This document shows positions 7,660 through 16,032 of a stretch of DNA of 64,000 nucleotides, in pieces (within the stretch, counting starts at the first letter, position 1; every line of letters starts with the position of its first letter). The notes under the pieces were generated by a model. The model was not told where the DNA came from, did no database searches, and was given only the letters and a program-made list of their open reading frames with translations. The translations under genes were made by a program, and so were the position numbers. This DNA is from Hylemonella sp. (GTDB lineage Bacteria; Pseudomonadota; Gammaproteobacteria; Burkholderiales; Burkholderiaceae_C), in contig JAUYQZ010000001.1 in the NCBI GenBank assembly GCA_030695415.1, positions 104,466 to 168,465 on the forward strand, in the 5' to 3' direction.

Positions 7660-9618
7660 ATGTCAGCCAACCCCGAATCCGTCAGCGTCCAGCCCCTCAA
7701 CTTCAGGCGCTACAAGGACGGCGACAACAAGCCGCGTCCCTGGCAGCAGCAGATCTTCAACGCCGACCACTCGCACAAGTGCCCGACCTACATCCAGAGC
7801 ACGCCGCCCTGCCAGGGCAGTTGCCCCTCGGGCGAGGACATCCGCGGCTACCTGAACATCGTGCGCGGCGTCGAGAAGCCGCCGGCCGGCATGAAGTGGC
7901 AGGAATACGCCTTCCGCCGCCTGACCGAGGCCAACCCCTTCCCCTCCGTGATGGGCCGCGTCTGCCCGGCGCCCTGTGAATCGGGCTGCAACCGCAACCA
8001 GGTGGAAGATTTCGTCGGCATCAACTCGGTCGAGCACTTCCTCGGCGAATACGCGATCACCAACAAGCTGGCCTTCAAGGCCCCCGACTTCACCACCGGC
8101 AAGAAAGTGGCGGTCATCGGCGGCGGCCCGGCCGGCCTGTCGGTGGCCTACCAGCTCGCCCTCAAGGGCCACGCGGTCACCATCTTCGACGAGCGCGAGG
8201 AGCTCGGCGGCATGATGCGCTACGGCATCCCGGGCTTTCGCACGCCGCGCGAGGTGCTGGACGCCGAGATCCAGCGCATCCTGGACCTGGGCGTCACGGC
8301 ACGCATGAAGACGCGCATCGGCACCGACATCACCATGGAGCAGATCCACAAGGATTTCGACGCGGTGTTCCTGGGCATGGGCGCCCAGTCGGGCCGCCCG
8401 CTGCCGGTGGAGGGCGCCGAAGCCCCCAACTGCGTGACGGCCACTTCCTTCCTCAAGGCCTTCAACGACGGCCGCCTGCGCCATGTGGGCAAGCGCGTGG
8501 TGGTGGTCGGCGGCGGTGACACCTCCATCGACGTGGCCACGGTGGCCCGCCGCCTGGGGCACATCGACAAGATCAACCCCAGCGACCGCCCCGAGCACGC
8601 CATTGCCGGCACCGTGGCGCACGACGTCGCCGCGGTCTCGGCCAAGCAGGGCGCCGAGGTGACGCTGACCTCCATCTTCGCCGTGGACAAGATGCAGGCC
8701 TCCAGACACGAGGTCGAGCACGCCCTGTCCGAAGGCATCGCCATCCGCGGCGGCTACGCGCCGGTGGCCGTGGTGCGCGGCCCGGACGGCCGCGCCACCG
8801 CCCTGCGCGTGATCCGCTGCGAGGCCAAGATCGTTGGCGGCAAGCTGGAGATCAAGAACATCGAAGGCTCGGAAGAAGACATCCCGGCCGACCTGATCGT
8901 CTCGGCCATCGGCCAGGCCGTGGACTTCACCGGCCTGGAAATGTTCAACAACGGCAAGGGCGCGGTGCCAGCCGACAAGAACTACCAGGTGCAGGGCCAC
9001 ACCGGCGTGTTTGCCGGTGGCGACATCATCCGCCCGCACCTGCTCACCACGGCCATCGGCCACGGCGCGATTGCAGCCGACGGCATCGACCGCTTCCTCG
9101 GCGGCGAGGCGCTGGAAAAGCGCCCGAAGATCGACGTGCATGCCTTCGACCTCACGCGCAAGATGATCGAGAAGGGCCTGACCATCAGCGATGTGCACGA
9201 GCCCATCCGTGGCACCGACAGCAGCAACGTGGCCATCCACAACTACGACGACCGATCCAGCCGCTACGTCATCTCGCACAAGGAACTGTTCCTCGGCCAC
9301 TTCCCGTTCACGCCGCGCAACAAGCGCACCATCACCAACCTCACGGCCGAGGAGGCCCTGGGCAACTTCGACGAACGCCTGCAGGCCCTGGTGGAAGCCC
9401 AGGCCCAGTCCGAGGCCAAGCGCTGCATGAGCTGCGGCCAGTGCTTCGAATGCGACAACTGCGTGGTCTACTGCCCGCAGACCGCGGTGTTCAAGGTCAA
9501 GAAGAACCAGTCGACCACCGGCCGCTACGTGGACACCGACTACAACAAGTGCATCGGCTGCCACATCTGCCAGGACGTCTGCCCGACCGGCTACATCCAG
9601 ATGGGACTGGGCGAATGA
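7660..9618 (+). CDS. dsrL: DsrL, iron-sulfur flavoprotein oxidoreductase
   Basis: DsrL is a GltD-like NAD(P)H:acceptor oxidoreductase that accepts electrons from DsrAB in sulfur oxidisers. The 652-residue protein has N-terminal cluster cysteines (PPCQGSCPSGED, CPAPCESGCNRN), an FAD motif VIGGGPAGLS near residue 150, an NAD(P)H motif VVGGGDTSID near residue 285, and a C-terminal ferredoxin domain with CMSCGQCFECDNC and CIGCHICQDVC. The presence of dsrL is a marker of oxidative use of Dsr. Its stop overlaps the dsrJ start (ATGA). Confidence 0.96.
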   Translation: MSANPESVSVQPLNFRRYKDGDNKPRPWQQQIFNADHSHKCPTYIQSTPPCQGSCPSGEDIRGYLNIVRGVEKPPAGMKWQEYAFRRLTEANPFPSVMGRVCPAPCESGCNRNQVEDFVGINSVEHFLGEYAITNKLAFKAPDFTTGKKVAVIGGGPAGLSVAYQLALKGHAVTIFDEREELGGMMRYGIPGFRTPREVLDAEIQRILDLGVTARMKTRIGTDITMEQIHKDFDAVFLGMGAQSGRPLPVEGAEAPNCVTATSFLKAFNDGRLRHVGKRVVVVGGGDTSIDVATVARRLGHIDKINPSDRPEHAIAGTVAHDVAAVSAKQGAEVTLTSIFAVDKMQASRHEVEHALSEGIAIRGGYAPVAVVRGPDGRATALRVIRCEAKIVGGKLEIKNIEGSEEDIPADLIVSAIGQAVDFTGLEMFNNGKGAVPADKNYQVQGHTGVFAGGDIIRPHLLTTAIGHGAIAADGIDRFLGGEALEKRPKIDVHAFDLTRKMIEKGLTISDVHEPIRGTDSSNVAIHNYDDRSSRYVISHKELFLGHFPFTPRNKRTITNLTAEEALGNFDERLQALVEAQAQSEAKRCMSCGQCFECDNCVVYCPQTAVFKVKKNQSTTGRYVDTDYNKCIGCHICQDVCPTGYIQMGLGE

Positions 9619-10079
9619 AACTGCGCTTCCTTGCCCTCTTGCTGCTGGCCTTGGGTCTGTCGGTTCACGCGGCCGATCAAGCCGGCAAGACCTCGCGCGT
9701 GCCCAAGCCGGTCATCGAAGCGGCCAAGGGCGGGCAGTGCGTGGAGCCTGCCGACGATATGCGGCGCAACCACATGAAGTACCTCCAGCACCAGCGTGAC
9801 GACACCGTGCATGGCGGCATCCGTGGCGCCAGGCACAGTCTGAAGGCCTGCATCGAGTGCCATGCCAGCCCGGCCACCAACAGCGTGACGGCCGCGCCGA
9901 CCAACTTCTGCATCAGCTGCCACAGCTACACCGCGGTCAAGGTCGACTGCTTCGGGTGCCACGCCACCCAGCCGGCCAAGGGCGCCACTTCCTTCCACCC
10001 GCTGGTCCACCCCACGGGCGCCACCGCCGCGCTGAGCCGGCAGATGCGCCAGCTGGCCAGCCCCCACAAGCAACCCTGA
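9615..10079 (+). CDS. dsrJ: DsrJ, periplasmic trihaem cytochrome c
   Basis: DsrJ (154 residues) is the exported cytochrome of DsrMKJOP. A signal peptide is clear (MKLRFLALLLLALGLSVHAA). Three C-x2-C-H haem sites are visible: CIECH, CISCH and CFGCH. The extra cysteine in GGQCVEP could be the unusual distal ligand that gives DsrJ one His/Cys haem. The ATG overlaps the dsrL stop. The redox partner of this cytochrome is not settled in the literature I recall. Confidence 0.95.
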   Translation: MKLRFLALLLLALGLSVHAADQAGKTSRVPKPVIEAAKGGQCVEPADDMRRNHMKYLQHQRDDTVHGGIRGARHSLKACIECHASPATNSVTAAPTNFCISCHSYTAVKVDCFGCHATQPAKGATSFHPLVHPTGATAALSRQMRQLASPHKQP

Positions 10080-10090
10080 AGACGGCCGCC

Positions 10091-10903
10091 ATGAAACCGG
10101 AGACCTCCACCCCCTGCTCCTGCGGATCCGGCTCTGGCTCCTCCTGCCAGGGTGAGACCCAGAAGGCACGCCGCGGCTTCCTGGGCGTGGCCGCTGCCGG
10201 CCTGGCCGGCATCATGCTCGCGCCCGGCGTGCGCCTGATCGAAGTGGCGCAGGCCGCCACGCCCGGCGGCGCCAACGCGGCCGCAACGGCCGGCGCCAGC
10301 CCCAAGGTGCGCTGGGGCATGCTGGTCGATACCAACAAGTGCACGCCCGGCTGCAATGCCTGCGTCAGCGCCTGCCAGACCGAAAACGGCCTGCCCGTGA
10401 AACCGGGGCCGACCGACGCGCAGTGGATCCGCAAGATCGAGATCAAGGAAGTCAGGACCGGCAAGAGCCACTCGCTGCCCGTGATGTGCCAGCACTGCGC
10501 CGAGCCACCCTGCGTGGACGTCTGCCCCACCGGCGCATCGTTCAAGCGCGCCGACGGCATCGTGCTGGTCGACAAGCACATCTGCATCGGCTGCCGCTAC
10601 TGCGTGATGGCCTGCCCCTACAAGGCGCGCTCCTTCATCCACGAACCCGTCACCAACCAGAAGCCCGACGTGCCGCGCGGCATGGGCACGGTGGAAGGCT
10701 GCACGATGTGCGTGCACAAGGTGGACAAGGGTGAGAACCCCGCCTGCATGACGGCCTGCGCTGCCGCCGGTTTTGGTGCCATCGCCTTCGGCGACCTCAA
10801 TGACCCCAACAGCGACATCTCCAAGCGCGTGGCGCAGTACAGCACGCGCCAGCTGCGCGAGGACCTGCACCTCGACACCGGCGTGCGTTACCAGGGACTT
10901 TGA
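10091..10903 (+). CDS. dsrO: DsrO, exported ferredoxin-like Fe-S subunit
   Basis: DsrO (270 residues) is the periplasmic NrfC-like subunit of DsrMKJOP and should carry four [4Fe-4S] clusters. Cysteine groups include CTPGCNACVSAC, CQHCAEPPCVDVC, CIGCRYCVMAC and CTMCVHK...CMTAC. The N-terminus has a twin-arginine-like signal, ARRGFLGVAAAGLAG, after a stretch rich in serine, glycine and cysteine (CSCGSGSGSSC). The ATG at 10091 follows dsrJ by 11 bases, with dsrP two bases after its stop. Confidence 0.95.
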   Translation: MKPETSTPCSCGSGSGSSCQGETQKARRGFLGVAAAGLAGIMLAPGVRLIEVAQAATPGGANAAATAGASPKVRWGMLVDTNKCTPGCNACVSACQTENGLPVKPGPTDAQWIRKIEIKEVRTGKSHSLPVMCQHCAEPPCVDVCPTGASFKRADGIVLVDKHICIGCRYCVMACPYKARSFIHEPVTNQKPDVPRGMGTVEGCTMCVHKVDKGENPACMTACAAAGFGAIAFGDLNDPNSDISKRVAQYSTRQLREDLHLDTGVRYQGL

Positions 10904-10905
10904 AG

Positions 10906-12117
10906 ATGAAGATTTCCTTGCGTCAACTCGAAGGCCGCAGCGCCGGCTACTGGGCCCTGGTGGCCGTGCTGGCCGCGGTCAGCGGCATCGGCCTGCTGGC
11001 AGCCTGGACCATGGAGCACCACGGCCACATCATCACCGGCATGAACAACCAGATCGTCTGGGGCATTCCGCACGTCTTCGCCGTGTTCCTGGTGGTGGCC
11101 GCCTCGGGCGCGCTCAACGTCGCCTCCATGGCCTCGGTCTTCGGCAAGACGGCCTACAAGCCGCTGGCACCGCTCTCGGCCCTGCTCGCCATCGCCCTGC
11201 TGGCCGGTGGCCTGGCCGTGCTCATGCTCGACCTGGGCCGCCCCGACCGCCTGATCGTGGCCATGACCTACTACAACTTCAAGTCCATCTTCGCGTGGAA
11301 CGTGGTGCTCTACTCCGGCTTCATGGGCCTGGTGGTGGCCTACCTCTGGACCATGATGGAGCATCGCATGAACGCGTACTCCACCTACGCGGGTCTGGCA
11401 GCCTTTGTCTGGCGCCTGCTGCTCACCACCGGTACCGGCTCCATCTTCGGCTTCCTGATCGGTCGCCAGGCCTTCGGCTCGGCGCTGATGGGCCCCATGT
11501 TCATCGTCTACTCGCTGTCCTACGGCCTGGCCGTCTTCCTGCTGGTGTTGCTGGCCGTCAGCCGCTGGACGGATCGCCCCCTGGAAGCCGCCATGCAGGC
11601 GCGCCTGACGCGGCTGCTCGCCGTCTTCGTCGCCTGCGCCGCCTACTTCGTGCTGGTCTACCACCTGACCAACCTCTACTTCGCCCGCCAGCACGGGCTG
11701 GAGCGTTTCCTGCTGCTCGACGGCGGCGTCTACACCCGGCTGTTCTGGCTGGGCCAGCTGGGCGTGGGCAGCCTCTTGCCGCTGGTGCTGCTGCTCACCC
11801 CCCGCACGCGCAACTCGCGCGCCATGCTGGTGCTGGCCGCGCTCGCCATCATCGCCGGCGGCCTGGCCCAGATGTACGTCACCATCATCGGTGGCCAGGC
11901 CTACCCGCTGCAGATCTTCCCCGGCTACGAGGTGAGCAGCAGCTTCTACGACGGCGTGGTCGGCAGCTACACCCCCAGCCTGCCCGAGTGGCTGCTGGGC
12001 CTGGGCGGCGTCGGCATGGCCGGCATCATCGTGGTGCTGGCGCTCAAGTGGCTGGCCTTCCTGCCGCAGCGCCTGGACCAGTTCCCGCCGGACCAGGTCG
12101 GCACCACGGCACATTGA
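10906..12117 (+). CDS. dsrP: DsrP, NrfD-like membrane subunit
   Basis: DsrP is the quinone-interacting integral membrane partner of DsrO. The 403-residue protein has about ten hydrophobic segments and the NrfD-family loop LMLDLGRPDRL. ATG at 10906 is preferred over an in-frame TTG at 10900, since it lies just after the dsrO stop and begins MKISLRQLEGRSAGYW. No haem-binding motif is seen. It completes the five DsrMKJOP genes, all present and intact here. dsrN follows 13 bases later. Confidence 0.95.
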   Translation: MKISLRQLEGRSAGYWALVAVLAAVSGIGLLAAWTMEHHGHIITGMNNQIVWGIPHVFAVFLVVAASGALNVASMASVFGKTAYKPLAPLSALLAIALLAGGLAVLMLDLGRPDRLIVAMTYYNFKSIFAWNVVLYSGFMGLVVAYLWTMMEHRMNAYSTYAGLAAFVWRLLLTTGTGSIFGFLIGRQAFGSALMGPMFIVYSLSYGLAVFLLVLLAVSRWTDRPLEAAMQARLTRLLAVFVACAAYFVLVYHLTNLYFARQHGLERFLLLDGGVYTRLFWLGQLGVGSLLPLVLLLTPRTRNSRAMLVLAALAIIAGGLAQMYVTIIGGQAYPLQIFPGYEVSSSFYDGVVGSYTPSLPEWLLGLGGVGMAGIIVVLALKWLAFLPQRLDQFPPDQVGTTAH

Positions 12118-12130
12118 AGCGGACCGCGTG

Positions 12131-13582
12131 ATGAACCGCCTGCTCGTCTCGGCTGCACACAAGTCGTCGGGCAAGACCACGGTCACGCTCGGCCTGTGCG
12201 CCGCGCTCAGCGCGCAGGGCCAGCGCGTTCAGCCCTTCAAGAAGGGGCCCGACTACATCGACCCCATGTGGCTGGCCCAGGCCAGCCGACGCCCCTGCTA
12301 CAACCTCGACCCCTACCTGATGAGCAGCGCGCAGATCCGTGCGCTGTTCGGCCAGCACGCCCGGCACGCCGACATCAGCATCGTGGAAGGCAACAAGGGC
12401 CTGTACGACGGCCTGGCGCTGGACGGCAGCAACAGCAACGCCGCCCTGGCCCACCTGCTGGAGTTGCCGGTGCTGCTGGTGATCGACGCGCGCGGCATGA
12501 CCCGCGGCATCGCCCCGCTGATCCTGGGCTACCAGGCCTTTGACAAGAACTTGCGCATCGGCGGCGTCATCCTCAACCGCGTGGGGGGCAGCCGGCACGA
12601 GGGCAAGCTGCGCGCGGTGATCGAACACTACACGGATGTGCCGGTGCTGGGCGCCATCGCCGAAGACGAGGAACTGGCCGTGGCCGAACGCCACCTCGGG
12701 CTCATGCCCAGCAGCGAACACGCCGACGCGCAGCAGCAGGTGCAGCGCATCGGCGCGCGCATCGCCGCGCAGGTGGACCTGGCGGCCGTGCGCGCGCTGG
12801 CCGCCAGCGCCCCGCGTTTCACGCCCGAGCCCGTGAATACCTCCGTTCGCCCTGAGCTTGTCGAAGGGCTTCGACAGGCTCAGCCCGAACGGAAAGACAT
12901 CGTGCGCATCGCCATCGCGCGCGACCAGGCCTTCGGCTTCTACTACCCCGACGACCTGCAGGCGCTCGAAGCCGCCGGCGCCGACTTGCTGCCCTTCGAC
13001 ACCCTGCGCGACGCCGCCCTGCCGCCCGCCATCGACGGCCTCTTCATCGGCGGCGGCTTCCCCGAACTCTTCCTGCCGCAGCTGCAGGGCAATGCCGCGC
13101 TGCGCGCGCAGATTGCCGACGTGATCGAGGCTGGCCTGCCCGTCTATGCCGAGTGCGGCGGCCTCATGTACCTGGCCCGCTCCATCACCTACCAGGGCCA
13201 GACCGGCCGCATGGTGGGCGCGATTCCCGGCGACGTCGTCATGCACAAGAAGCCGGTAGGCCGCGGCTACGTCAACCTGGCCGCCAGCGCCGCCATGCCC
13301 TGGCCCGGCCTGCAGGGCCGGGAAGTGCGTGGTCACGAATTCCACTACTCCTCCATCGAGGGCCTGCCCACCGGTCTGCCCCATGCATGGCGCGTGACAC
13401 GCGGCCACGGTATCGACGGCCAGGTCGATGGCCTGGTGCATCGCAAGGTGCTGGCCGGCTACGCCCACCTGCGCAGCCTGGACGCCGATGGCTGGGCCCC
13501 CGCCTTTGTCGATTTCGTGCGCCGCAGCCGCGACGCCGCCCGTGGCGCCGCCCAGCCCGAAGTTGCAGGAGTGGCCCCATGA
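12131..13582 (+). CDS. dsrN: DsrN, CobB/CbiA-like amidotransferase for sirohaem amide
   Basis: DsrN resembles cobyrinic acid a,c-diamide synthase and is thought to amidate the sirohaem used by DsrAB. The 483-residue protein has an N-terminal ATP-binding domain (SAAHKSSGKTTVTLGLC, FKKGPDYIDPMW) and a C-terminal glutamine amidotransferase domain with the nucleophile in AECGGLMYLA near residue 342. Between them, residues about 238-255 are encoded by an in-frame copy of a dispersed palindromic repeat (12843-12892). It sits in the expected inter-domain linker, so the enzyme may still work. The start has an in-frame GTG just before the ATG at 12131. The stop overlaps the next gene (ATGA). Confidence 0.93.
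   Translation: MNRLLVSAAHKSSGKTTVTLGLCAALSAQGQRVQPFKKGPDYIDPMWLAQASRRPCYNLDPYLMSSAQIRALFGQHARHADISIVEGNKGLYDGLALDGSNSNAALAHLLELPVLLVIDARGMTRGIAPLILGYQAFDKNLRIGGVILNRVGGSRHEGKLRAVIEHYTDVPVLGAIAEDEELAVAERHLGLMPSSEHADAQQQVQRIGARIAAQVDLAAVRALAASAPRFTPEPVNTSVRPELVEGLRQAQPERKDIVRIAIARDQAFGFYYPDDLQALEAAGADLLPFDTLRDAALPPAIDGLFIGGGFPELFLPQLQGNAALRAQIADVIEAGLPVYAECGGLMYLARSITYQGQTGRMVGAIPGDVVMHKKPVGRGYVNLAASAAMPWPGLQGREVRGHEFHYSSIEGLPTGLPHAWRVTRGHGIDGQVDGLVHRKVLAGYAHLRSLDADGWAPAFVDFVRRSRDAARGAAQPEVAGVAP
12843..12892. repeat. Dispersed palindromic repeat, copy inside dsrN
   Basis: A head-to-head pair: CCGTTCGCCCTGAGCTTGTC, then GAAGGG, then TTCGACAGGCTCAGCCCGAA and CGG. Related units occur at 33547-33573, 33862-33888, 46637-46707 and 52628-52708. 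This copy keeps the dsrN reading frame open. Confidence 0.9.
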
Positions 13583-13956
13583 CCGAGACACCCGACCCCA
13601 TCGCCACGGATGTATTCACCCGCGAACTGATGGTGCAAGGCCGGCCCGTGCTGACCGACTCCGAAGGCTATCTGCGCCACCTGGGCGACTGGTCCGAGGA
13701 CTTCGTGCGCGCCCTCGCAGCCCATGAGGAACTGACCCTGACCGCCGAGCACTGGGCCATCATCCGCTACCTGCGCGAGTACTATGCGGAGCATGGTGTG
13801 CAGGCGCAGGTGCGCGTCATGATCAAGCATTTCACCGAACTCTGGGGCCCCGGGCGCGGCAACAACCACTACCTGCATGAACTGTTCCCGCGCGGCGGCC
13901 CGCAAAAGCAGGGCAACCGGCTGGCCGGCCTCTTGCGGACCAAGGGCGAACACTGA
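13579..13956 (+). CDS. DsrC paralogue lacking both C-terminal cysteines
   Basis: This 125-residue protein aligns with DsrC: LTDSEGYLRHLGDWSEDFVR, LTAEHWAIIRYLREYYAEHG and GNNHYLHELFPRGGPQKQ are the family blocks. At the C-terminal arm the sequence is GNRLAGLLRTKGEH where DsrC has ACKIAGLPKPTGCV, so both sulfur-carrying cysteines are gone (replaced by Asn and Glu). It cannot be a sulfur carrier by the DsrC mechanism. Cysteine-free DsrC relatives have been proposed as regulatory proteins. The ATG overlaps the dsrN stop, so it is made within the dsr operon. The N-terminus is about 15 residues longer than DsrC. Confidence 0.9.
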   Translation: MTETPDPIATDVFTRELMVQGRPVLTDSEGYLRHLGDWSEDFVRALAAHEELTLTAEHWAIIRYLREYYAEHGVQAQVRVMIKHFTELWGPGRGNNHYLHELFPRGGPQKQGNRLAGLLRTKGEH

Positions 13957-13982
13957 TACACACCTGACGAGGAGCCAACACC

Positions 13983-14381
13983 ATGTTCACACTGACCAGC
14001 GCCGCGGCGCAACAGATTGCACAAGCTGCCCAGGACAGCGGCGCGCAGGACGCCGTGCTGCGCGTGGCCGCCCGGCGCGAGCCCGACGGCGCCATCGGCT
14101 ACGGCATGGGCTTTGACGACGTCGGCGAAGGCGACATGCGCCTGCAGATCCAGGACGTGCACATCGTCATCGCCCCGCACCATGCCGAGCTGCTGGAAGA
14201 CACCACGCTCGACTTCGTCGAACTCGAGCCCGGCCAGTACAACTTCATCTTCGTCCAGCAGGAAGCGGAGACCGCGGGCAGCAGCGCTGGCGGCTGCGGC
14301 ACCGGGGGCTGTGGCAGCGGCGGCTGCGGCACAGGTGGTGGTGGTGGTGGCGGTTGCGGCAGCAAGGGAGGTGCCCATTGA
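13983..14381 (+). CDS. dsrR: DsrR, A-type iron-sulfur-carrier-like protein
   Basis: DsrR has the IscA-type fold but lacks its cluster-binding cysteines in the folded part; in Allochromatium it affects dsr expression after transcription. This 132-residue protein starts MFTLTSAAAQQIAQAAQDSG, and its core (residues about 1-95) contains no cysteine. The last 35 residues are an unusual tail of GGCG repeats with four cysteines. It is preceded by a GAGGAG ribosome site. Its TGA overlaps the TTG start of the SUMT gene. Confidence 0.88.
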   Translation: MFTLTSAAAQQIAQAAQDSGAQDAVLRVAARREPDGAIGYGMGFDDVGEGDMRLQIQDVHIVIAPHHAELLEDTTLDFVELEPGQYNFIFVQQEAETAGSSAGGCGTGGCGSGGCGTGGGGGGGCGSKGGAH

Positions 14382-15226
14382 ACTCGCATCACATCACCGG
14401 CGCCCCGCGCGGCCGCGTCTACCTGGTGGGCGCCGGCCCGGGCGACCCGGAGCTGCTCACGCTCAAGGCCGTGCGCCTGCTGGAGCAAGCCGACGCCATC
14501 GTCTATGACAACCTGGTCTCCAGCGGCGTGCTGGAGTTTGCCCGCCCCGAGGCCCAGCGCATCTACGCCGGCAAGCGCCGCAACGAGCACACCATGCGCC
14601 AGGAGCAGATCAACGCGGTTCTTGTGCAGCTGGCGCGCGAAGGCAAGCAGGTGGTGCGCCTCAAGGGCGGCGACCCCTTCGTCTTCGGCCGCGGCGGCGA
14701 GGAAATGCAGGAACTGGCCGCGCACGGCGTGGACTTCGAAGTCGTGCCCGGCGTCACGGCCGCCTGTGGCGTGGCCAGCTACGCCGGCATCCCGCTCACG
14801 CACCGCGACCACGCGCAGGTGGCCATGTTCGTCACCGGGCATTTGAAAGAAGGCAGCGTTGCCGACCTGGATTGGCCCGCCCTGGTGCGCCCCCGGCAGA
14901 CCGTGGTGATCTACATGGGCCTCAACGCCCTGCCCGAGATCTGCCGCCAGCTCATGGCGCACGGCGCCCCGGCCACGCGGCCCATCGCCGCGGTACAGCA
15001 CGGCACCCTGGCCACGCAGCAAGTGCTCACCGGCACCCTGGCCGACCTGCCGGCCAAGGTAGCCAGCAGCGGCTTCACCTCACCCAGCCTCCTGATCGTG
15101 GGCGACGTGGTCAAGCTGCACGGCAGCCTGCACTGGTTCGACCCCCTGACCGGCGACGCCAGCACCCTGTCGCACGCGCACGACGTGCCGGTGGATCTGC
15201 CGATCAATTCGGCGGCGGCGAACTGA
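14378..15226 (+). CDS. cobA: Uroporphyrinogen-III C-methyltransferase (SUMT)
   Basis: The enzyme methylates uroporphyrinogen III to precorrin-2 with S-adenosylmethionine, the first committed step to sirohaem for DsrAB. Family motifs are VYLVGAGPGDPELLTLKA, YDNLVS, VVRLKGGDPFVFGRGGEE and VPGVTAACGVASYAGIPLTH. A TTG at 14378 is the likely start: GGAGG lies seven bases upstream and it overlaps the dsrR stop as TTGA, giving 282 residues. It is last in the dsr operon. Only the methyltransferase domain is present, without the CysG oxidase/ferrochelatase part, so the later sirohaem steps must be encoded elsewhere. Confidence 0.93.
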   Translation: MNSHHITGAPRGRVYLVGAGPGDPELLTLKAVRLLEQADAIVYDNLVSSGVLEFARPEAQRIYAGKRRNEHTMRQEQINAVLVQLAREGKQVVRLKGGDPFVFGRGGEEMQELAAHGVDFEVVPGVTAACGVASYAGIPLTHRDHAQVAMFVTGHLKEGSVADLDWPALVRPRQTVVIYMGLNALPEICRQLMAHGAPATRPIAAVQHGTLATQQVLTGTLADLPAKVASSGFTSPSLLIVGDVVKLHGSLHWFDPLTGDASTLSHAHDVPVDLPINSAAAN

Positions 15227-15351
15227 GTCGCTTCAACGTTCGAGCCAAGGCGGCACCGATGGTGGGATGCCAAGCCTCGGCCACAGAAAATGTACAGCGT
15301 ATCTGTGACTGAGGCCGGGTAGCCCGCCCTCGGGGCACGCCTTGAGAGGGC

Positions 15352-15819
15352 TTAGGCAGCAACCCGCAGAGGATATGTCCGCAGGTGCGCCTTCAGCTTA
15401 GGGAAGAGCTGGTCAACAAGCTCCGTAAGCTTCGGCTCGGTCTTGATGAACTTGTTCATGTTTCCCCCACCAGACAGCGAGTCGTATACCGCGCGCCCCG
15501 CCTCCTTGCCATCTGCCCAGATCCGCAGGTCTGCTCGGGCCAGGTAGATTGCAAGGTCCCACCGATAGATTGCCTCGTAAGTGGCGACGAGTGGGCATGA
15601 CGTGCTGGGAGATTTGTCCGGGAGAGTGCGAACCTTGAAGCCCTTCTTCTCAAGCACGCGTAGATAGACGTCATGGAACCCGCCCTGTACTACCTCGTCA
15701 TTTCGGACGAGGCAGAGTTCCTGGGCGCGCTGATCAATGCCTGAGGGAGTTATTTCTTGGGTGATGGCGCATCCAGACATTGCGACTGCCAAAGCTACAA
15801 CAAGGGTTCGATACTTCAT
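15352..15819 (-). CDS. Small lipoprotein, Sbal_3080-like
   Basis: The 155-residue protein has a lipoprotein signal with lipobox AMSGC (cysteine at about residue 17). The mature part contains two further cysteines (ELCLVRN, TSCPLVATYEAIYRWDLAIYL) and resembles a family of outer-membrane or periplasmic lipoproteins of unknown function; the family name is from memory. It is convergent with the SUMT gene and its base composition looks lower in GC than that of the dsr genes, so it may be a later insertion. A GGAGGAG-like ribosome site (GGAGCCC) precedes the ATG. Confidence 0.7.
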   Translation of the reverse strand: MKYRTLVVALAVAMSGCAITQEITPSGIDQRAQELCLVRNDEVVQGGFHDVYLRVLEKKGFKVRTLPDKSPSTSCPLVATYEAIYRWDLAIYLARADLRIWADGKEAGRAVYDSLSGGGNMNKFIKTEPKLTELVDQLFPKLKAHLRTYPLRVAA

Positions 15820-16001
15820 GGGCTCCTCCGATGATGGACTGTGAAAACTGACGGCTCTTGCGGCCTAAGGTCATGTATGCCGCAAACGCTGCGGGTTAAT
15901 CTGGCAAACACCGCAACATCCTATCGAGAGAGCCGTGACCAGACGATCCCCCAAAAGAGGGATAGAACAACACTTTTGGAGTTGCCGGGGCGGGATAGAC
16001 A

Positions 16002-16016
16002 GGGGCGCATCGCCCC
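16002..16016 (-). terminator. Possible weak terminator after the response regulator gene
   Basis: GGGGCG-CAT-CGCCCC forms a short GC-rich stem 17 bases beyond the stop of the regulator gene. No clear T-run follows, so efficiency is doubtful. Confidence 0.3.
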
Positions 16017-16032
16017 GCCGCAAGGAGGCCGC

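Noticed and set aside
7663..9564. 633-residue minus-strand open frame opposite dsrL
   Set aside because: Shadow frame; all cofactor motifs belong to the plus-strand dsrL.
12128..12130. GTG start for dsrN three bases before the ATG
   Set aside because: The ATG at 12131 begins MNRLLVSAAHKSSGK directly before the ATP-binding motif; the extra codon adds nothing.
14280..14375. Short GGCxGC-type repeats that could look like a CRISPR-like array
   Set aside because: They are codon-level Gly/Cys repeats in the dsrR tail, with no spacers of regular length. No CRISPR array was found near the Cas6-like gene.
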